Assembly (NCBI GenBank): GCA_023079485.1
Contig: CM041097.1
Coordinates: forward strand, 13,115,561 to 13,179,560
Reading direction: 5' to 3'
Source: Archilochus colubris
Taxonomy: Eukaryota; Chordata; Aves; Apodiformes; Trochilidae
DNA length: 64,000 bases
This document shows positions 40,311 to 53,778 of the stretch, one piece after another. The notes under the pieces are model-generated. The model had not been told where the DNA came from and searched no databases. It was given only the letters and a program-made list of their open reading frames with translations. Position 1 is the first letter of the stretch. Every line of letters starts with the position of its first letter. Both the position numbers and the translations under genes were made by a program.

Positions 40311-43300
40311 TGCCTTTCCAGTTCTGGCAATGAATTTTCTATCAGGGCCCTGGGGAAGCAGAGCAGACTTGCAGCATTCACAATCAGGAGAAGCAGAAGA
40401 TCATGACAATAGAAAGGCAGTTTAGTCCCAGAGTTGTTAAATTCTTTCAGAAGCTTTACATCCTGTGAATATGAATCTCTAAAAATTCTTTTTTCTCATG
40501 GGTTTACTTACTTGCACAGTTGTACCAGAAAACACCTAAATCTGCACAAGTCACTGATACTCATTTGATCATACTTGTTCTGCTACCTCAGTCAGAAAAC
40601 TGATTAAAGAAATCAATTCCTTCCAGGTGTATAGACAATTAAAAGCAGGTATCCAAGTTACACAACTTCCATTTGATCCCCTACCTCCTCCAAAAGCATG
40701 AAGTAGGTCAAAACTTACAAGTAGGGTAATAGTTTTCATAGTGCCCAAATACCATTTGAGAGGCAGATCTTGAATGGCAGATTTTTTTTTGTCCATTCTT
40801 GCCAGGGAAGATGCATTGGAGCCAGCCAGAGAGCACAACTTGGAAAAATAGGGGCTAGTGACAGCAAACCAGGCCACAGGCTTACTCAGACAATAGAAGA
40901 TTAGAATTTGTCTTTGATAAGTTAATGTAGACGTTTCTAAACAATGTTTTTAGGGCTGAACTTTGCTTCAGACTGTTGAATCTAAGAGATTCTTTAAGTA
41001 CAAGAAGCAGGAGGGATCTGTTTGTCAGAGAGCAACTTGCTGGGAGAGTCAAGAGGACATTGACTCTCACAAATATCCCAACATAAATTGCAGCCTTTTT
41101 CTGGAAGGAACAGGAAAACACAACAGAAGTGCAAAGGGCTAGGGAAAGGCCATATGATCCACAGTAATACTACTGTGGACTCTGTGATTTCCCTGGGCTG
41201 GCAAAAGGAAGGAATCTGCATCTAAATTTAGCTACCTAAATGATTGCTTTGATTTTCAGAGGTGAGGAATGCCTGCAGCTCCTGCCGACTTCAGGTGCCC
41301 ACATTTGAAACGTTTGGCCTTTAGTCTTTAACTCAAACTAATTGAAGGATTTAACATTTCAAAGCTACGGGGGTTTATCCAATCCAAAATACCATAAATC
41401 TGCAACTCCGAGGCATGAGAGATATGACACACAAGCAACTCAAAGGCAGAAGCAGGAGAAAAAAAGACGATTATTCCCCAACGTGCATACACTTGAAAGA
41501 CAGACTAATGAGTGATTAAATGACATAATTTAGTCCCAATGCTTTTCAAATACAATGCTGGAGTTTTCCTTTCCTCAGTCACTACAGAGTGTTTAAGTAA
41601 ATTTTAACTGTACTCCTCCTGCCCTTTGAAATACAGAAAAAATGTGCCCCTCAATTTAGTTCCCCCTGAGCTGTGTAATAGGTCAAATTAGCCAACAACA
41701 GTCCTGCATCACAGCTAGGGCTAGGGGAGAAAGCAAACTAAAGGGTTCCTGCCCTCCCAAGAACATGAGAACATTTTCACAGGGATCCAGGGCCCATCAA
41801 ACCTGGAAAGCATCCTGCAAAAGTTGATTGGGGGGGCAATGAGAGACACCTTGCAGAGAAGGGGGACACCTCTACAGAGGGGACACTGGTGCAAAGAATC
41901 CTACAGGGTATTAGGTCCTCAAGGTGCTCACACAAGGGTTGAGCAAGTTTTCAAGAAAGCCTTGTAGGACATTAAGGTGCAGGTCAACAACTGTAGTGCA
42001 GATTGAAAGACTGCTTGTAATGGGGAAATTCCTAGGATCCTCACTGGCTTTTACACCAGCTTTACCTTGCAAAATTAAACTTACTGCTTAATTATTGATT
42101 AAAACATTTAATTAAAAGCAAGATCAGTAAACGTACTGTTTTAAGAAAGGGATGATAACATGCAAAGCTCAAGAGAGATTTCCAGCAGCAGACCAAGGTT
42201 AAGTAAGGCTTTCTGTGATATGGTTCTTGCTGTATCTGGCAGAGACATTTGAGACTGCAGAGCATATTATGCATTAGATTGTTACAAAAAAAGGGTAAAG
42301 ATAAAGCCATGGATAAGTTAATCAAACACCACTTTACAGAAATGCACCTACCCTTTCCTCTGCCACAGTTTTGTACTGCTAGGAAAGTCATCTCAGCCAG
42401 AACATCTCAGAGTTTGTCACCTCCTGGACATGAAACATACTGGCCTGGTCTGCAGAAATCCTGAGCAGCGACAAGTGTAAGTGGTATTTAAGAGCCATGA
42501 GCTGAATCTGTCATTTAAGTTGCTAAGTACGCAAAAGAAATCAAGCTCTAAAGCTGTCACCCAAAGAGAATGAGCATTACTTAAAATATAAAATATATGT
42601 ATTAATGCTTCAGAGACTTTTAGATACTCTGCTGAGAGGCTCTGTATGAAAGCTCAGAGAACATTAATAACCTGCATTTGGTGCAGAGTTTGGATGGCAT
42701 CTGAGCACTGGGACTGCACACTGAACCCTGCAGATAAAAATAAACACTTGATCTCGTCCACCCTGTGCACAGAATAAAGTAGCAGCTTGTGATCAGGTTT
42801 TTAAGACTCTATCTCATTCATGTTCCAAATTAAAGCTGCACAAGCAGTCTTAATTCTGACTTTTCTAATCCTTCAGAGTTTAATTTTACAGATGTAACTT
42901 TCTGCAAACATAAACTGTTACCAATGTGCAGAAAGTTGTATCTGTCTCTGGTAAGAGTGATTTATACCCAGTGTACTAGCACAGTAAATTCTAATGAAAT
43001 GATCCTATGAATCATAACATAGTATTCCACTTAATTGATATATTCCCTGAATAAGAATATTGGAATTTTTTTAAAAATTAGAATTTTTGAGGTGCTATCA
43101 AGTAGGATTAAAGTAATAAGATAAAATTTAAGTAAATACATTACTTGTATAAATAGGATTTTGTGCTGTGCCATATTAACCTCAATTTTAATTTGATATA
43201 GGACACTAGCATCAAACTCTCAGCTTTCAGATTCTTTTCACTTAATTTCATGCTAGCTTTAAGGAGTCTAATAATTACTGTATTTATACCACATTGATTT

Positions 43301-44103
43301 CTTTTCCTGTTACAGGTGCATCCTGTTACAGGAGCATCATCACTACCACTTCACAGAAAACACAAGAAGTGGGCAGGATTTGGCTACGTGCAAAGGGGTC
43401 TGCTTATCCAAAGGAGACCTCACTTGCAGAGAGTGTAAGACTAACAAGGTGGCTGCTTATGCATATACACATATGAAAAAAACAATTTCTGAGTTTCTTA
43501 TATCTGTTCAGAAGTGTTAACAAAGCTAAAGGATGGTGAGGGAAACTCTAACAAGCACCAGAGACCATTGCAGGATACAAACAGCTGAACAAGAAACTAC
43601 CATCATATTCCTAAGCAGCCACTCAGAGACAGGACTGAATAACATCACCCAGATATCCCAGGAGTCATTCTCCTAGGCTGCAGAATTAAATGTCCTAAAA
43701 ACATTGACATGGGCACGGGAGGATAGACAGATTTTTTTCCTGGAGGTAGTCTTCTTTTGGTGACTGTCTTGGAAAATTACAGATCAGGGCATCTGGTGAA
43801 GAAAATCATTTCTCTTTTGCACCAGGTCCTGCCTTCCACAAGTATAAAAAAAAAATCCCTAGAAACCTAAAATTAGCCATCTATGAAGATTTCATGTTTT
43901 TCTCTGAAAAGTGCTGTTGTATCTTTGAGTACCATCTACTTAACGATTACCATACCTCATTATATACAGTAACTCTTACAAGCACCACAGCTTCCACTCA
44001 CAGCAAATGTTTGCAAGCATCTATTTTCTATTTTATTGACTCACATGCTCTTGCTTCTGTTTTGTGAGATTCTACAGATGACCAGTCTACATGTACAACT
44101 GAG

Positions 44104-44124
44104 AAAAAAAAAAAAAAAAAAAAA
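44104..44124 (+). repeat. A21 homopolymer
   Basis: Twenty-one consecutive A in intron. No gene-derived sequence was recognised on either side. Confidence 0.9.
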
Positions 44125-47000
44125 GGGATGCAGAGACCAGGAGCAAGCTGTCACACAAATAGAAATGGTTTCAGTTCAAAAGGAGGAACAAACCAACCAT
44201 AATAGTGACAAATCAGAGCCTCTCTCACTGGAAAACCCTGCATCCTCCAGCTATGGTTCTATCTACAGCCTTCTGAAGACAGACAAGAGCTCACTGTTTA
44301 CCTGCCCAGAAGCTGGGATTCAGGCCAGCACAGATTCATGCACTATGACCACATTTACAAGGTAAACATCCCAGCTTGTTTGGTTTATTAGCATGTGTTC
44401 ATAATGATGCTAGCACAGTCTCAAGGCTTTAGGACCAGTGCTGCACTGCATCCCCCTGACCTGGAACTCAGGCAGAGCTCACATGCAACAGCCTTAAAGA
44501 ACAGGCTGCCAAAGGCCTAACACCATCTTCTGTGATTGTGACTTCCAGATAGTTATTTGCCAGAATACCTTTCACTAATGGCCAAGGAAAAAATTCAGAC
44601 AAATCTCTACATACCCTTACTGTGGCTCTTGCTTTAGAAGCATTAAACAGGTTTTTTTTTTTCCCCTTAGTAAAGTTTTGTATCAGCTGTGCTTTGGTAT
44701 GCCAGCATTGTTCAAGTGTGGATGTGGTTCAGACATTACAGAAGAGCAGTGGATCTGATACCAGAGCTTTTCAACATTCACTATAACACTGATGTCTTTT
44801 GTTTTCACATATCCATATTAATATCCTGAAAAGAGTGAATACAAGGGGTCTGTAAAAACATGAGCCAACTGAAATCTAATGAGAGATCATGTTTGTGAAT
44901 AAGTTGCCCCAGGTCTTCTTATTTTTCATTAGCCCTGCATAGCTTGATGGAAGAAATAATTCCTAATAAAATGGAAAGTCCTTTTGCATTTATGCATAAC
45001 TCATTGATGTGAAGTTGCTCTGGAGTATGTGGAGAGCGCAGACAATAAAATTATTTTGCATTCTCTGACACACAGGGGTATCTTTTCATAGAAGAGGTGC
45101 ATATGCTTCTGATAAAAGTATAGAGTAGGTCATATTGATACTGAAGGTTTGATAACTCCTGCATGCAGAGCTGTCAGTTAGGCACTCCATACAGTAGTGC
45201 CTTGTCAGATGTCTGATATAGAGTAATTTACTTTTGTGAGACAATTCAATAGAGCTAATGGCCAGAGGATTCTCTTGCTGTTGGTTACACTGATTTTACT
45301 GCTTCAGAAGAAGCTATTAACTAATGACAAGAATTTCCTTTGTAATCTTCCTTTCATCTTTGGGGAAAAAAATTAGTCACATTCTAAGTACTTCAGCATT
45401 GCTCAGTTCTTTCTTTCTGGTTGCAATTATTCTGTGTTTTTCTTAGGCTTCTAAGAAAGCCCAGCATCCATGCTTTCTTTAGTTGGTGTAAGAAATAAAC
45501 CACTAAACAACAAGAAAAAATGTTTATCTTAACACTTGTGTAGAGCTAACATTTATCCCCTTGTCTGAATTCTGGATAAGAATGTCATCTTGTTTGCTCT
45601 CTATTGCCATGGTTATGTCTGTGCAGGTCCTGAAGGGCTGTACTTTCATGATCCATACTGAAGTTGCAGGAATACTTAATTTGTTTTGTGCATTATGAAA
45701 ACATCACCAACGTTCACAGCATTTCTGTGCATTTTTTGTGCAGCTAACCTTACTGGGGGCATTTACAGCGGTGGAGTTCTGTCTCATCAACATTTAGTTT
45801 AGCCTATTCTTTCAGTTTATGCATCTATTTAAATTTAACAGAATTGTTTATTTAGAGGAGACCAATCCAGGCCACTCTAAAACTGAATAGCACCTAACTC
45901 TACAATAGGACAATTTGTAAAATAAAGCAGCACTCAGTGTTACTGTGGAAGGGTGGAATCCAGACCTTTATACTGCAGGTTTCTAATGTGACTATTTATG
46001 ATCAATCCAAGCAAAATGAAAATGTAAGCGCTTCATTTTCTACATAGTAAAAACACCTTCACCACAATCACTGCTCAAGTAATTTGCCACTTGGTACATT
46101 CCATTCAGTTGTAGGTAGAAAGAACAAAATTACTCAGTCAAAGGTGACAAAATTCAGTGCAGATAAAAAATTCTGTAAAAGTGAAGGATGAAGATAATTA
46201 CAATCTTTCCAGCACAGAACCATTCTAATGTGTACAGAACAGCTTTACCTAGTCTCAATTCACATATATTTTCATTTAAATACAGTCCTTTGTTAATTCT
46301 ACCACTCTCTAAAGTTTACTGCAGGGAACATGAAAAAGATGGTCTTTATGAACAGATGGTCTTTTCAAGGAAATGTAGTTACACTTAAATACAGACAAAT
46401 GTACCGCAGACTAATGGTCCTGTTAGAATGTAAGTTGTGAAAAGAGAAAATATGGGCCCACATAATATGCTGGAGGGTTTTTTTTTCTCTTTCTGAAGAC
46501 AAACTAATCACTAATGAAGCTAAATTAGCAGTAAACAAGTGCCAGTGTACAGTCATTCATGTACAAATAGATGCCTATTGATTGTATTTGACTGAATACA
46601 AATGTGAGTAACTGTTGTTTAGGTATTATTAGTGTAGGATGAGGAATTGCCACACAACTGCTACCTCCTCTACAACAAGTGAACAAATTCAGTCTGTTAT
46701 GTACAGCTATATTCTTACTTTCAAGGAGCAGTTTACATCTGAAAACTTGGTAGCAACCTCTTCATATCCAGCATGATATCCAATGAACCTAGTTATATTT
46801 GAGAGCAAAGGTGGAGAGATTTTACCAAACCACATTCCAAATGAGCAATATGCTTTTCTTTTTACCTTCTGAGATACCTTTTAGAACTTGCTATTGTCTA
46901 CATTTTTGCAGAGATCCTGCAATTTTGTATACGCTCCCTGGGCTGTCTGTTAATGCCAAGTGCAACAAAAGACCAACAGGGACATAAAAGCATAAAAGTC

Positions 47001-47060
47001 TGGTTGGTTGGGGGTTTTTTTTGATGCTATTGTTTGTTTGGTTTTGGATTTTTTTTTTAG
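47001..47060 (+). repeat. GT-rich low-complexity tract
   Basis: GGTTGGTTGGGGG, T-runs and TGTTTGTTTGGTTTTGG units in 60 bases. This is a simple-sequence tract located about 0.7 kb 5' of the plus-strand CR1. Confidence 0.65.
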
Positions 47061-47729
47061 GAGCCTCTCTTTCTTTCACATTCAACAGAGTTCATTTATC
47101 AAGACCACCAGACCTAAATCTGTGAAAGGCCAGATCACTTTCACAGGAGGAGAATATTTGGGGAGTAAACACTGTCAGCTGGGGAACACAATCATGCTAG
47201 GGCAAAGATACAAAGAAACCTCGAAATTGAGAAGAAATCCTAACCTTTAAACTATATTGCTTTTTGTGTGCATGTGTGTTTGTTTTCATTGAAAACCTCC
47301 TTGAGCTCACTATCAGAAGTTTAGGGCAATGCTTTTCAATCCTCAGCAGCCAGGACACACTTTCAGGTCTACAAATACAATAAAATTAAATTATGGAAGA
47401 TAAAGGCCCTCGGAAATCTTATTTCTACTGACAGTTTCCTGGTAGTTATAAAGTTTTTTTTAAAAACATTTGAACCAAATAGCCAAAGTTGAACTCTTTC
47501 TTTTTTACTCTACTAATGGTATTGGTGAACCTTTCACCTTTCAGAAATGATCCTTTCAGCCTTTCCTATGGGTCTGGGGAAAAGAGAAAATTATGTGAGA
47601 AGTCACAAAAGCAAAGACCATTCCCCTGTTGTATTTACAGTAGGACCAACAGTGCAAATTCTGCACTCAGTGGTGCTGCCTGTTGCAGGACTCCAATTTC
47701 TGGAGGTACTGATGTACTGGAACTGCTGG

Positions 47730-48743
47730 AGGCCACCAGAGAGTGGTGCTGAATGGTGCTGAATCCAATTGGCCGATGCTCATGAGTGGTGTCCCTCAGG
47801 GATCAGTGTTGGGCCCAGTTCTCTTTATTATCTTCATCAATGATTTAGATGAGGGGAGGGAGTCCCCAGTTAGCAAATTTGTAGACGACACTAAGTTGAG
47901 GGGGAGTATGGATCAGCTGGAAGGCAGGAGAGCTCTGCAGAGGGACCTGGACAGACTGGAGAGTTGGGCTGATTCCAACGGTATGAGGTTCAACAAGGCC
48001 AAGTGCCGGATCCTGCCCTTCGGCCATGGGGAGCTCCAGGCCGGGCACAGAGTGGCAGAGAGCAGCCAGGCAGAAAGGGACCTGGGAGTCTGGATTGACA
48101 GGAAGCTGAACATGAGCCAGCAGTGTGCCCAGGTGGCCAAGAAGGCCAATGGCATCCTGGCCTGTATCAGGAACAGCGTGGCCAGCAGGTCCAGGGAAGG
48201 GATTCTGCCCCTGTACTCAGCACTGCTGAGGCCGCACCTCGAGTCCTGTGTCCAGTTCTGGGCCCCTCAGCTCAGGAGGGAGATTGAGGTGCTGGAGCAG
48301 GTCCAGAGAAGAGCAAGGAGGCTGTGAAGGGATCCAGCAGAATTCCTGTGAGGAAGGGCTGAGGGAGCTGGAGGTGTTCAGTCTGGAGAAGAGGAGCCTC
48401 AGGGGAGACAACATCACTCTACAACTCCCTGAAAACAGGTTGGAGCCAGGGGGGGGTTGGGCTCTTTTCCCAAGTAGCTACCAGTAAGACAAGAGGGCAT
48501 GGACTTAAGCTATGGCAGGGAGGTTTTGGTTAGACATTAGGAAAAAATTCTTTACAGAGGGGGTGATCAGGCATTGGAATGGGCTGCCCAGAGAGGTGGT
48601 GGATTCTCCATCCCTGGAGGTTTTTAAAAAGACTGAATGTGGAACTGAGTGCCATGGTCTGGGAAGCACAGTGGCAGTGAATTAAGTGTTGGACTTGATG
48701 ATCTCAGAGGTCCTTTCCAACCCAGATAATTTGTTATTCTGTG
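47730..48743 (+). mobile_element. CR1 non-LTR retrotransposon fragment, plus strand
   Basis: About 1 kb of CR1 running 5' to 3' on the plus strand, opposite to FHIT. It contains the conserved strings GTGGTGTCCCTCAGGGATC, GAGGTTCAACAAGGCCAAGT, AGCCAGCAGTGTGCCCAGGT and GGCATCCTGGCCTGTATCAG. It ends with GGTCCTTTCCAACCCAG and ATTCTGTG, the CR1 3' terminus. It is more GC-rich than the surrounding intron. The 5' limit is approximate, because the sequence from about 47700 to 47740 is diverged and could also belong to it. Confidence 0.93.
47743..48327 (+). pseudogene. CR1 reverse-transcriptase fragment (ORF2), frameshifted
   Basis: The open frame encodes the second half of a CR1 reverse transcriptase. 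[14 protein letters not shown]...INDLDEG is RT motif B, and FVDDTKL is the catalytic F-x-DD motif C. Then come the thumb region and the [20 protein letters not shown] tail block. The frame stops at 48325-48327, where CTGGTGAAG of related copies appears here as CTGTGAAG. Loss of one G throws the reading into another frame, where EEGLRELEVFSLEKRSLRG resumes at about 48340-48400. The fingers/palm start, endonuclease and ORF1 are absent. It is a dead-on-arrival copy. Confidence 0.9.
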
Positions 48744-50466
48744 GTATCACTCAGTCATGGGAATAACAGACAAAAGTATTCCTATTCTTAAAAAGTGAGC
48801 ACACCTTGGAGCTGCACCACCTCCCCAGGAAACCCTGCTCTCTGGCTGCAATGGCACAGATGCACTAGGATCTACCTAAGAGCATAAAGAGTCTTTCTGA
48901 TGTGGTGAGGATGGATAGGTTTTAACAGCTGTGTCTGTATAGCACATACATTGACTTCAAATGCTGCTACAATATTAATATAATATTTAAAAAATATTAA
49001 TAAAGCAAGTTGTATTTGAAGATGCTAACAGAAATTTTAGCAATGATCAAGTTTCCATTTACTATTTTTTCTAGCATTACAATTGAGAGCAAAACATTCA
49101 TTTTGAAGTCACTGAGGGATGAAGATTAAAAAAAATAATCAGTTAATATATTGAGTAAAGAAATGAAGACCGTAAGGCATATAGTGACAGATAATGTCAC
49201 AGCTGAGAGGAAGCATATCTCAAAGTTAAACATTCTGTCATATCATGATATCCTACTTCTGGCTTTTTTTTTTTTTTCTTTAAGAAACTCAGCTAAAGAA
49301 TGGCAATGCTTCATTCTCTTAAAAAAGCAGAGAAGTGAATATGCTCCACATTGTCGTTTTTTCTCTTGAGCTACAAGAATGATATCATTAACATTAAATT
49401 GAGATTTGGTAAAACAAATAATGAAAACTGTAACTAAAGGAATATAAAGATGCAGACAAAAGAACTATGTTTCATAGCATAGTGAAGCTTATTTGATGCC
49501 AGTTGAAATATCCATGATACCCTTTTTTGCTGTGGCCAGTATTTCAACACAGGTCCTAAGTGACTCACCCAAAATTTGGTTTTGCTTCTTGGGTAAGGCA
49601 GTGAAAACCCAGGATAAATCCACTAAAGCAACAGAATTTATCAGAATTTACTCTAGTATTCTGAGGCTAACTGTTCCTTTCTCTTTTAACGTCAGGGTTT
49701 AGTTTTAAACAAGAAACACACAGGAGAGATCTATACTAACACTATCAATGCTCTGACTACCCAATAATCTTACTTCTCTCCCTCAAACCCAAACTTGATC
49801 CAGACAAATTCGCACAAGAACATGCAGATACCGCATCAGAGTTTCTAATCTCTAAAAGAGCAGTCAACCAGTGTCTCTTTTACAGCCACTTGAGACTCTG
49901 CTACTGATTTCACACAGCAATCAGCTTCTCCAAAGTACGAGTCAGGTGTTAGGCAGTCACAAACACGTCCATTCCCCTCTTCCCGTTCTCCCTGGCTTAT
50001 TTTTTTCACTCCACTGATGCATCAAAATGTTTACAAAAGAGTTAAAATTTAACATCTCTATCCATTTGATGGCTTTTGATTACAAACTTAGTGAAGGAAG
50101 AAACAAAATCTTTAAAATTGAAAACGCCATGGTTGTCTGCCATCCAGAATGGTTTCTGTTCATGGAACCTCCAAAACACAACTAAAATTACCACATTGCT
50201 GAGCATGTCCTTCATGTCTACCTTGTTTCAACATTAGATATGAGAGTTCCTTCATGCAGCAATGATCTTTTTGTTTGCAACACAAATATGCCCAGTGATG
50301 ACAAATAATTGGATTTTCCAAAGAAATAATTAATTTGAAAATTCTGTTTTAAGCATTTATTCTTGATGTTCTAACTAATCCCCATGCTTGCTCTTACATA
50401 AGGAAAGTTTTGTGAAAATAGATATTTTTCCTGGTTTTATTTGTGCAGACAGCAATACCTTAAGCA

Positions 50467-50500
50467 CACTCTTAACTTCTTAGCACTCTTAACTTCTGTG
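50467..50500 (+). repeat. 17-bp tandem duplication
   Basis: CACTCTTAACTTCTTAG (50467-50483) is followed directly by CACTCTTAACTTCTGTG (50484-50500). The first 14 bases and the last base agree and two bases differ. This is a slippage duplication. Confidence 0.88.
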
Positions 50501-52470
50501 GTTTATCTAATAAAAGTTTTCAGTTGGCTCCTTAGCCATTCTGGAGGAGGAAAATAATAAAATACTGACTTGCTTGAAGTCATCAAATGGCTCTTTGACA
50601 GTTATTTCTGTAGACAAGAAGGAACTCTATGGCAGCTTGTAAGGAAAAACTTAGTCCTGAACTAAATCAGTCTGTGCAGTTACTGCTGGAAGTTTGATTG
50701 CAGATTGTCAGAAGACTGACATGGGCTGATAAGAAACACTTGGAAAAAACTCAACTTTATTTTATAAAAAAATAAACATATGCAATAGTATCAATGCTTT
50801 GGCAGCTGTCTTATGAGGAACTTGATTTTTCTCTCTTAATTTGGAAGTAAATATGCAGAAAGTTGACAGTGCCTTTAGACTTCTCATTTTTGGCTTAAGA
50901 GACAGTACAGAACAAATAGATTCGATGCTACTTAAGAGTCCCTAGGAACTTCCCATACACTTCTCTACGGATCTGAGTCACCGATACCTCATCTGTGCTG
51001 TTTCTGAAATAGGTGACACATCGTAGTTCTCCACAATTTTAGGTTTACAGCTTCAAGACACATTTGTAACTGATGCTGTAGCACAGCCACAGATCAAAGC
51101 GATGATTAAAATCTAAGTTCTGGTGGGAGTTCAATCACTTCAAAGCCTATACATAGCAACATTAACATCCAGTCATGCATAGTTTTAAAGAATGTGTGGC
51201 TGGGATCAGAAGTCCCAGAGGGAAAAGAGGCAGCCTTTTCTGTGGAAATAGATAGAACTCAAAATGCTCAAAGGTTTAAATCTCAGCTACTGTCAAAACC
51301 CTCGTGGATGGTGAGGAGCCCTTTTGTGTTTAGCAAGAGTAGCAGCATTTTTTACTTTTTTACTCTAGCCAAAATAATAACAACAGAATTTCCATGCATG
51401 AGATTAAATGCACTGTTGTTACCACACAAATGCAGTGTGAAAACCAATCTTGGCATCAATCGAATACAGACATCTTCCCCATACATCAAAAAAGGTTATT
51501 TTGAAATCACCATTTTCTACTGCAATGCTCAGGAACTTTCCTATTGTATTCCTTTGTTGTCTCATTCAATAATACCTCTGCACATAAATGGTACTAAGAA
51601 AATCAGTTTACCTCTACTATTATTTATTATTCATGTTATGGGAGCACATAGAAACCCCAGCCAGGGGGCCTTGATCCTATTTGTACTCGCTGAAAAAATA
51701 CATCCCAAGAGACAAGTCGCTGTCCTGAAGAAAGATTTTATTTACAACCTAAACAGACAAGACAGACAAAGGGTGGGAGAGGAAGTAACAAGGTGAAATA
51801 GCTTACCTACAATCCCACTGTTAACCACTGACTTATTGAGGACAAGCAGCAAGCCACTGTCAAGTCCAGGAATATAAATCTAGTCAATGGGATTTCTTCA
51901 AAGAACCAAACTCCCCAGCCTGGCCCTGGACTGCAGAGCACTCTGCCTGGTCACCATTTCATAGACATTTCCTTGGGCAATCTTAGATGGCAGCTGAACA
52001 TTCCATTGCATCTCAAATGCTTTTGCACTAAAACCTCAAGGAGGGGCTACTAATTTTTAGGGGTTGCATGGAGTAAATGCTGCCATAGTTGAAGATCAGC
52101 AGCACTGCCCAGCTTCTCCAGCTTTTACACATCACATTATACACATCAAACCTCCTGGGACCCCTCACAGAGTTAATACACTACAAGTTAGCCTGGGCAG
52201 GGCCAAAAAATATTGATTTGTTCATGCTCAGTAGCATACGTAGCAATTACTGCTTATGGTAATCAAATGTGGAAGTCTGCAATGAATAAAAGAACATAGG
52301 ATGGAGAACAGCTTGATCACCTTCACCACTTCTGAAAGACTCAGGCTCATTAGGCTCATCTCTTCATGCAGAACAATGTTAATTCACCCTAGAAAGGATG
52401 GCAGGAGAGGTGAAAGGTGGCTATACATCCCCAGAGCTTAAATATGGCACTGATAAACTACAAGAGATTA

Positions 52471-52550
52471 AACAAACCCCCTCAAAAAACTCCAAAAAAT
52501 CCAAAACAAAAAACCCACAAAACCCACAAAACTTAAAAAACCTCCACACC
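52471..52550 (+). repeat. A/C-rich (CCAAAA-like) low-complexity tract
   Basis: Irregular units such as CTCAAAAAACTCC, CCAAAACAAAAAACC and CACAAAACCCACAAAACC. The strand carries almost no G or T for about 80 bases. A Phe/Gly/Cys-rich minus-strand reading frame over it is an artefact. Confidence 0.75.
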
Positions 52551-53488
52551 TGGAAATAAGTGAGAAAGGCCCTTGGATCACATTTAGGCCGGATGTAAAA
52601 CATCAGTCACCTCCAGTTTTTTACAGAATCCGAAAGACTCATTCATTACCCAACTTTCCACCCAGAGATTTATATGAACAGTAGCATCTAATCAGTGAAT
52701 GATGCAAAACTTAATAGTTAGAGCTAAATAGGCAGAGAGACTTAAGAAACCACCACCAAAGCCATAAGACTAAAGTGCTGGTTTCTGGTCATCCCGGATT
52801 AGATCCCAGGCCTCTGTTGCATATAGTAACCAACATCTTCAACAAACTAGAACTGATATAACCATGTCCCACCTAGTTTATATCCCATTCCCCTGCCTTT
52901 TAAATAGCCATCAGATTTTTCTTTCCGTGTTTTCACATGTTGGTTTTAAATGATAGCACTGCATCTTTTCAAAGATGTGTCTCTGTTTTCTGACAGATGG
53001 AATCATTTTTATATATTGTTTTACCTGCCTCACCAGGGAGCTCTGCAGCCTAATCATAACACAGGACAGATGAAGAGGTTTACAGCACAACTACATCACT
53101 GCAACATAATGTTCACTTGAGCATCACTTATTTCTTCCTGTTTCCCAAAGATACAGCAGGCAGCACAATGCTTGTCTGATGCCAGGCTGTTTGAGTCCTC
53201 CTGGCAAGTGACTGAAGGGCAAAACAAATGCAGTAATTTTGCCTCACAGTTGCTTGGCACCAGCTCAGCATCTAGAACTCAGCTGGACACTCCTAACCTA
53301 AAATGTTACCTACATCACAAAAACTGTTCTGTGAGAAGGCAGACAAACCAAGCAATACGACTTCCCAATGTTAGGCATGGGAGAAAAAAAAAAAATCAGA
53401 CATGCCAGTAGCAGTGTAATAACAGAAACTACACTAGCTGATCACATCCTATCCACAGTGCAAGAATGAAGGGAAAATTCAGAAGTCA

Positions 53489-53528
53489 AACAGAAACAAA
53501 AAACAACCCCAACCAAACCAAACAACTC
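53489..53528 (+). repeat. A/C-rich low-complexity tract
   Basis: Irregular CAAA, CCAA and ACAACC units with no T and one G over the tract, similar in character to the tract at 52.5 kb. Confidence 0.7.
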
Positions 53529-53718
53529 ATACAAAGCTGTTTGGCTGTCCTGGTGCAACTCTGCCCCTGTTATTGCTTTTCTGTTAGTGCTGGCTCTTTC
53601 AGTTGGAACTCCCTGTGAGATTTATGCAATCTTCAGCAAAATCCTAACCTGAAGGCTATCTATAACCTTAGTATTAAGAGCTATAACAAAAAATAAATAT
53701 AAAGAAAAATGAGAAATC

Positions 53719-53778
53719 ACAACCAAAACAGAAAACCAAACAAAACAACTCAAGCCCTGTAAGGCCAAACCAAAAACT
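53719..53778 (+). repeat. A/C-rich low-complexity tract, interrupted
   Basis: AACCAAAACAGAAAACC and AAACAAAACAACTC are followed, after a short unique break, by GGCCAAACCAAAAACTGG. This is the third such tract within 1.3 kb. Confidence 0.6.

Larger units (their letters stand above)
24701..47729 (-). other. FHIT: Presumed FHIT intron, 5' of the exon (proximal part)
   Basis: AT-rich non-coding sequence. Human exon 7 is very short (ten codons, DGPEAGQTVK) and was searched for as its reverse complement without a convincing hit. The preceding exon with HFHGTSLTF was not found either. Contents are the inverted-repeat block at 26.1 kb, A-runs at 26.7, 37.6 and 44.1 kb, a GC-richer CpG-bearing patch at 35.69-36.06 kb and GT-rich tracts. 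No mobile element was recognised in this 23 kb. Confidence 0.65.

Noticed and set aside
52421..52603. Phe/Gly/Cys-rich minus-strand open frame
   Set aside because: Artefact of the A/C-rich low-complexity tract.
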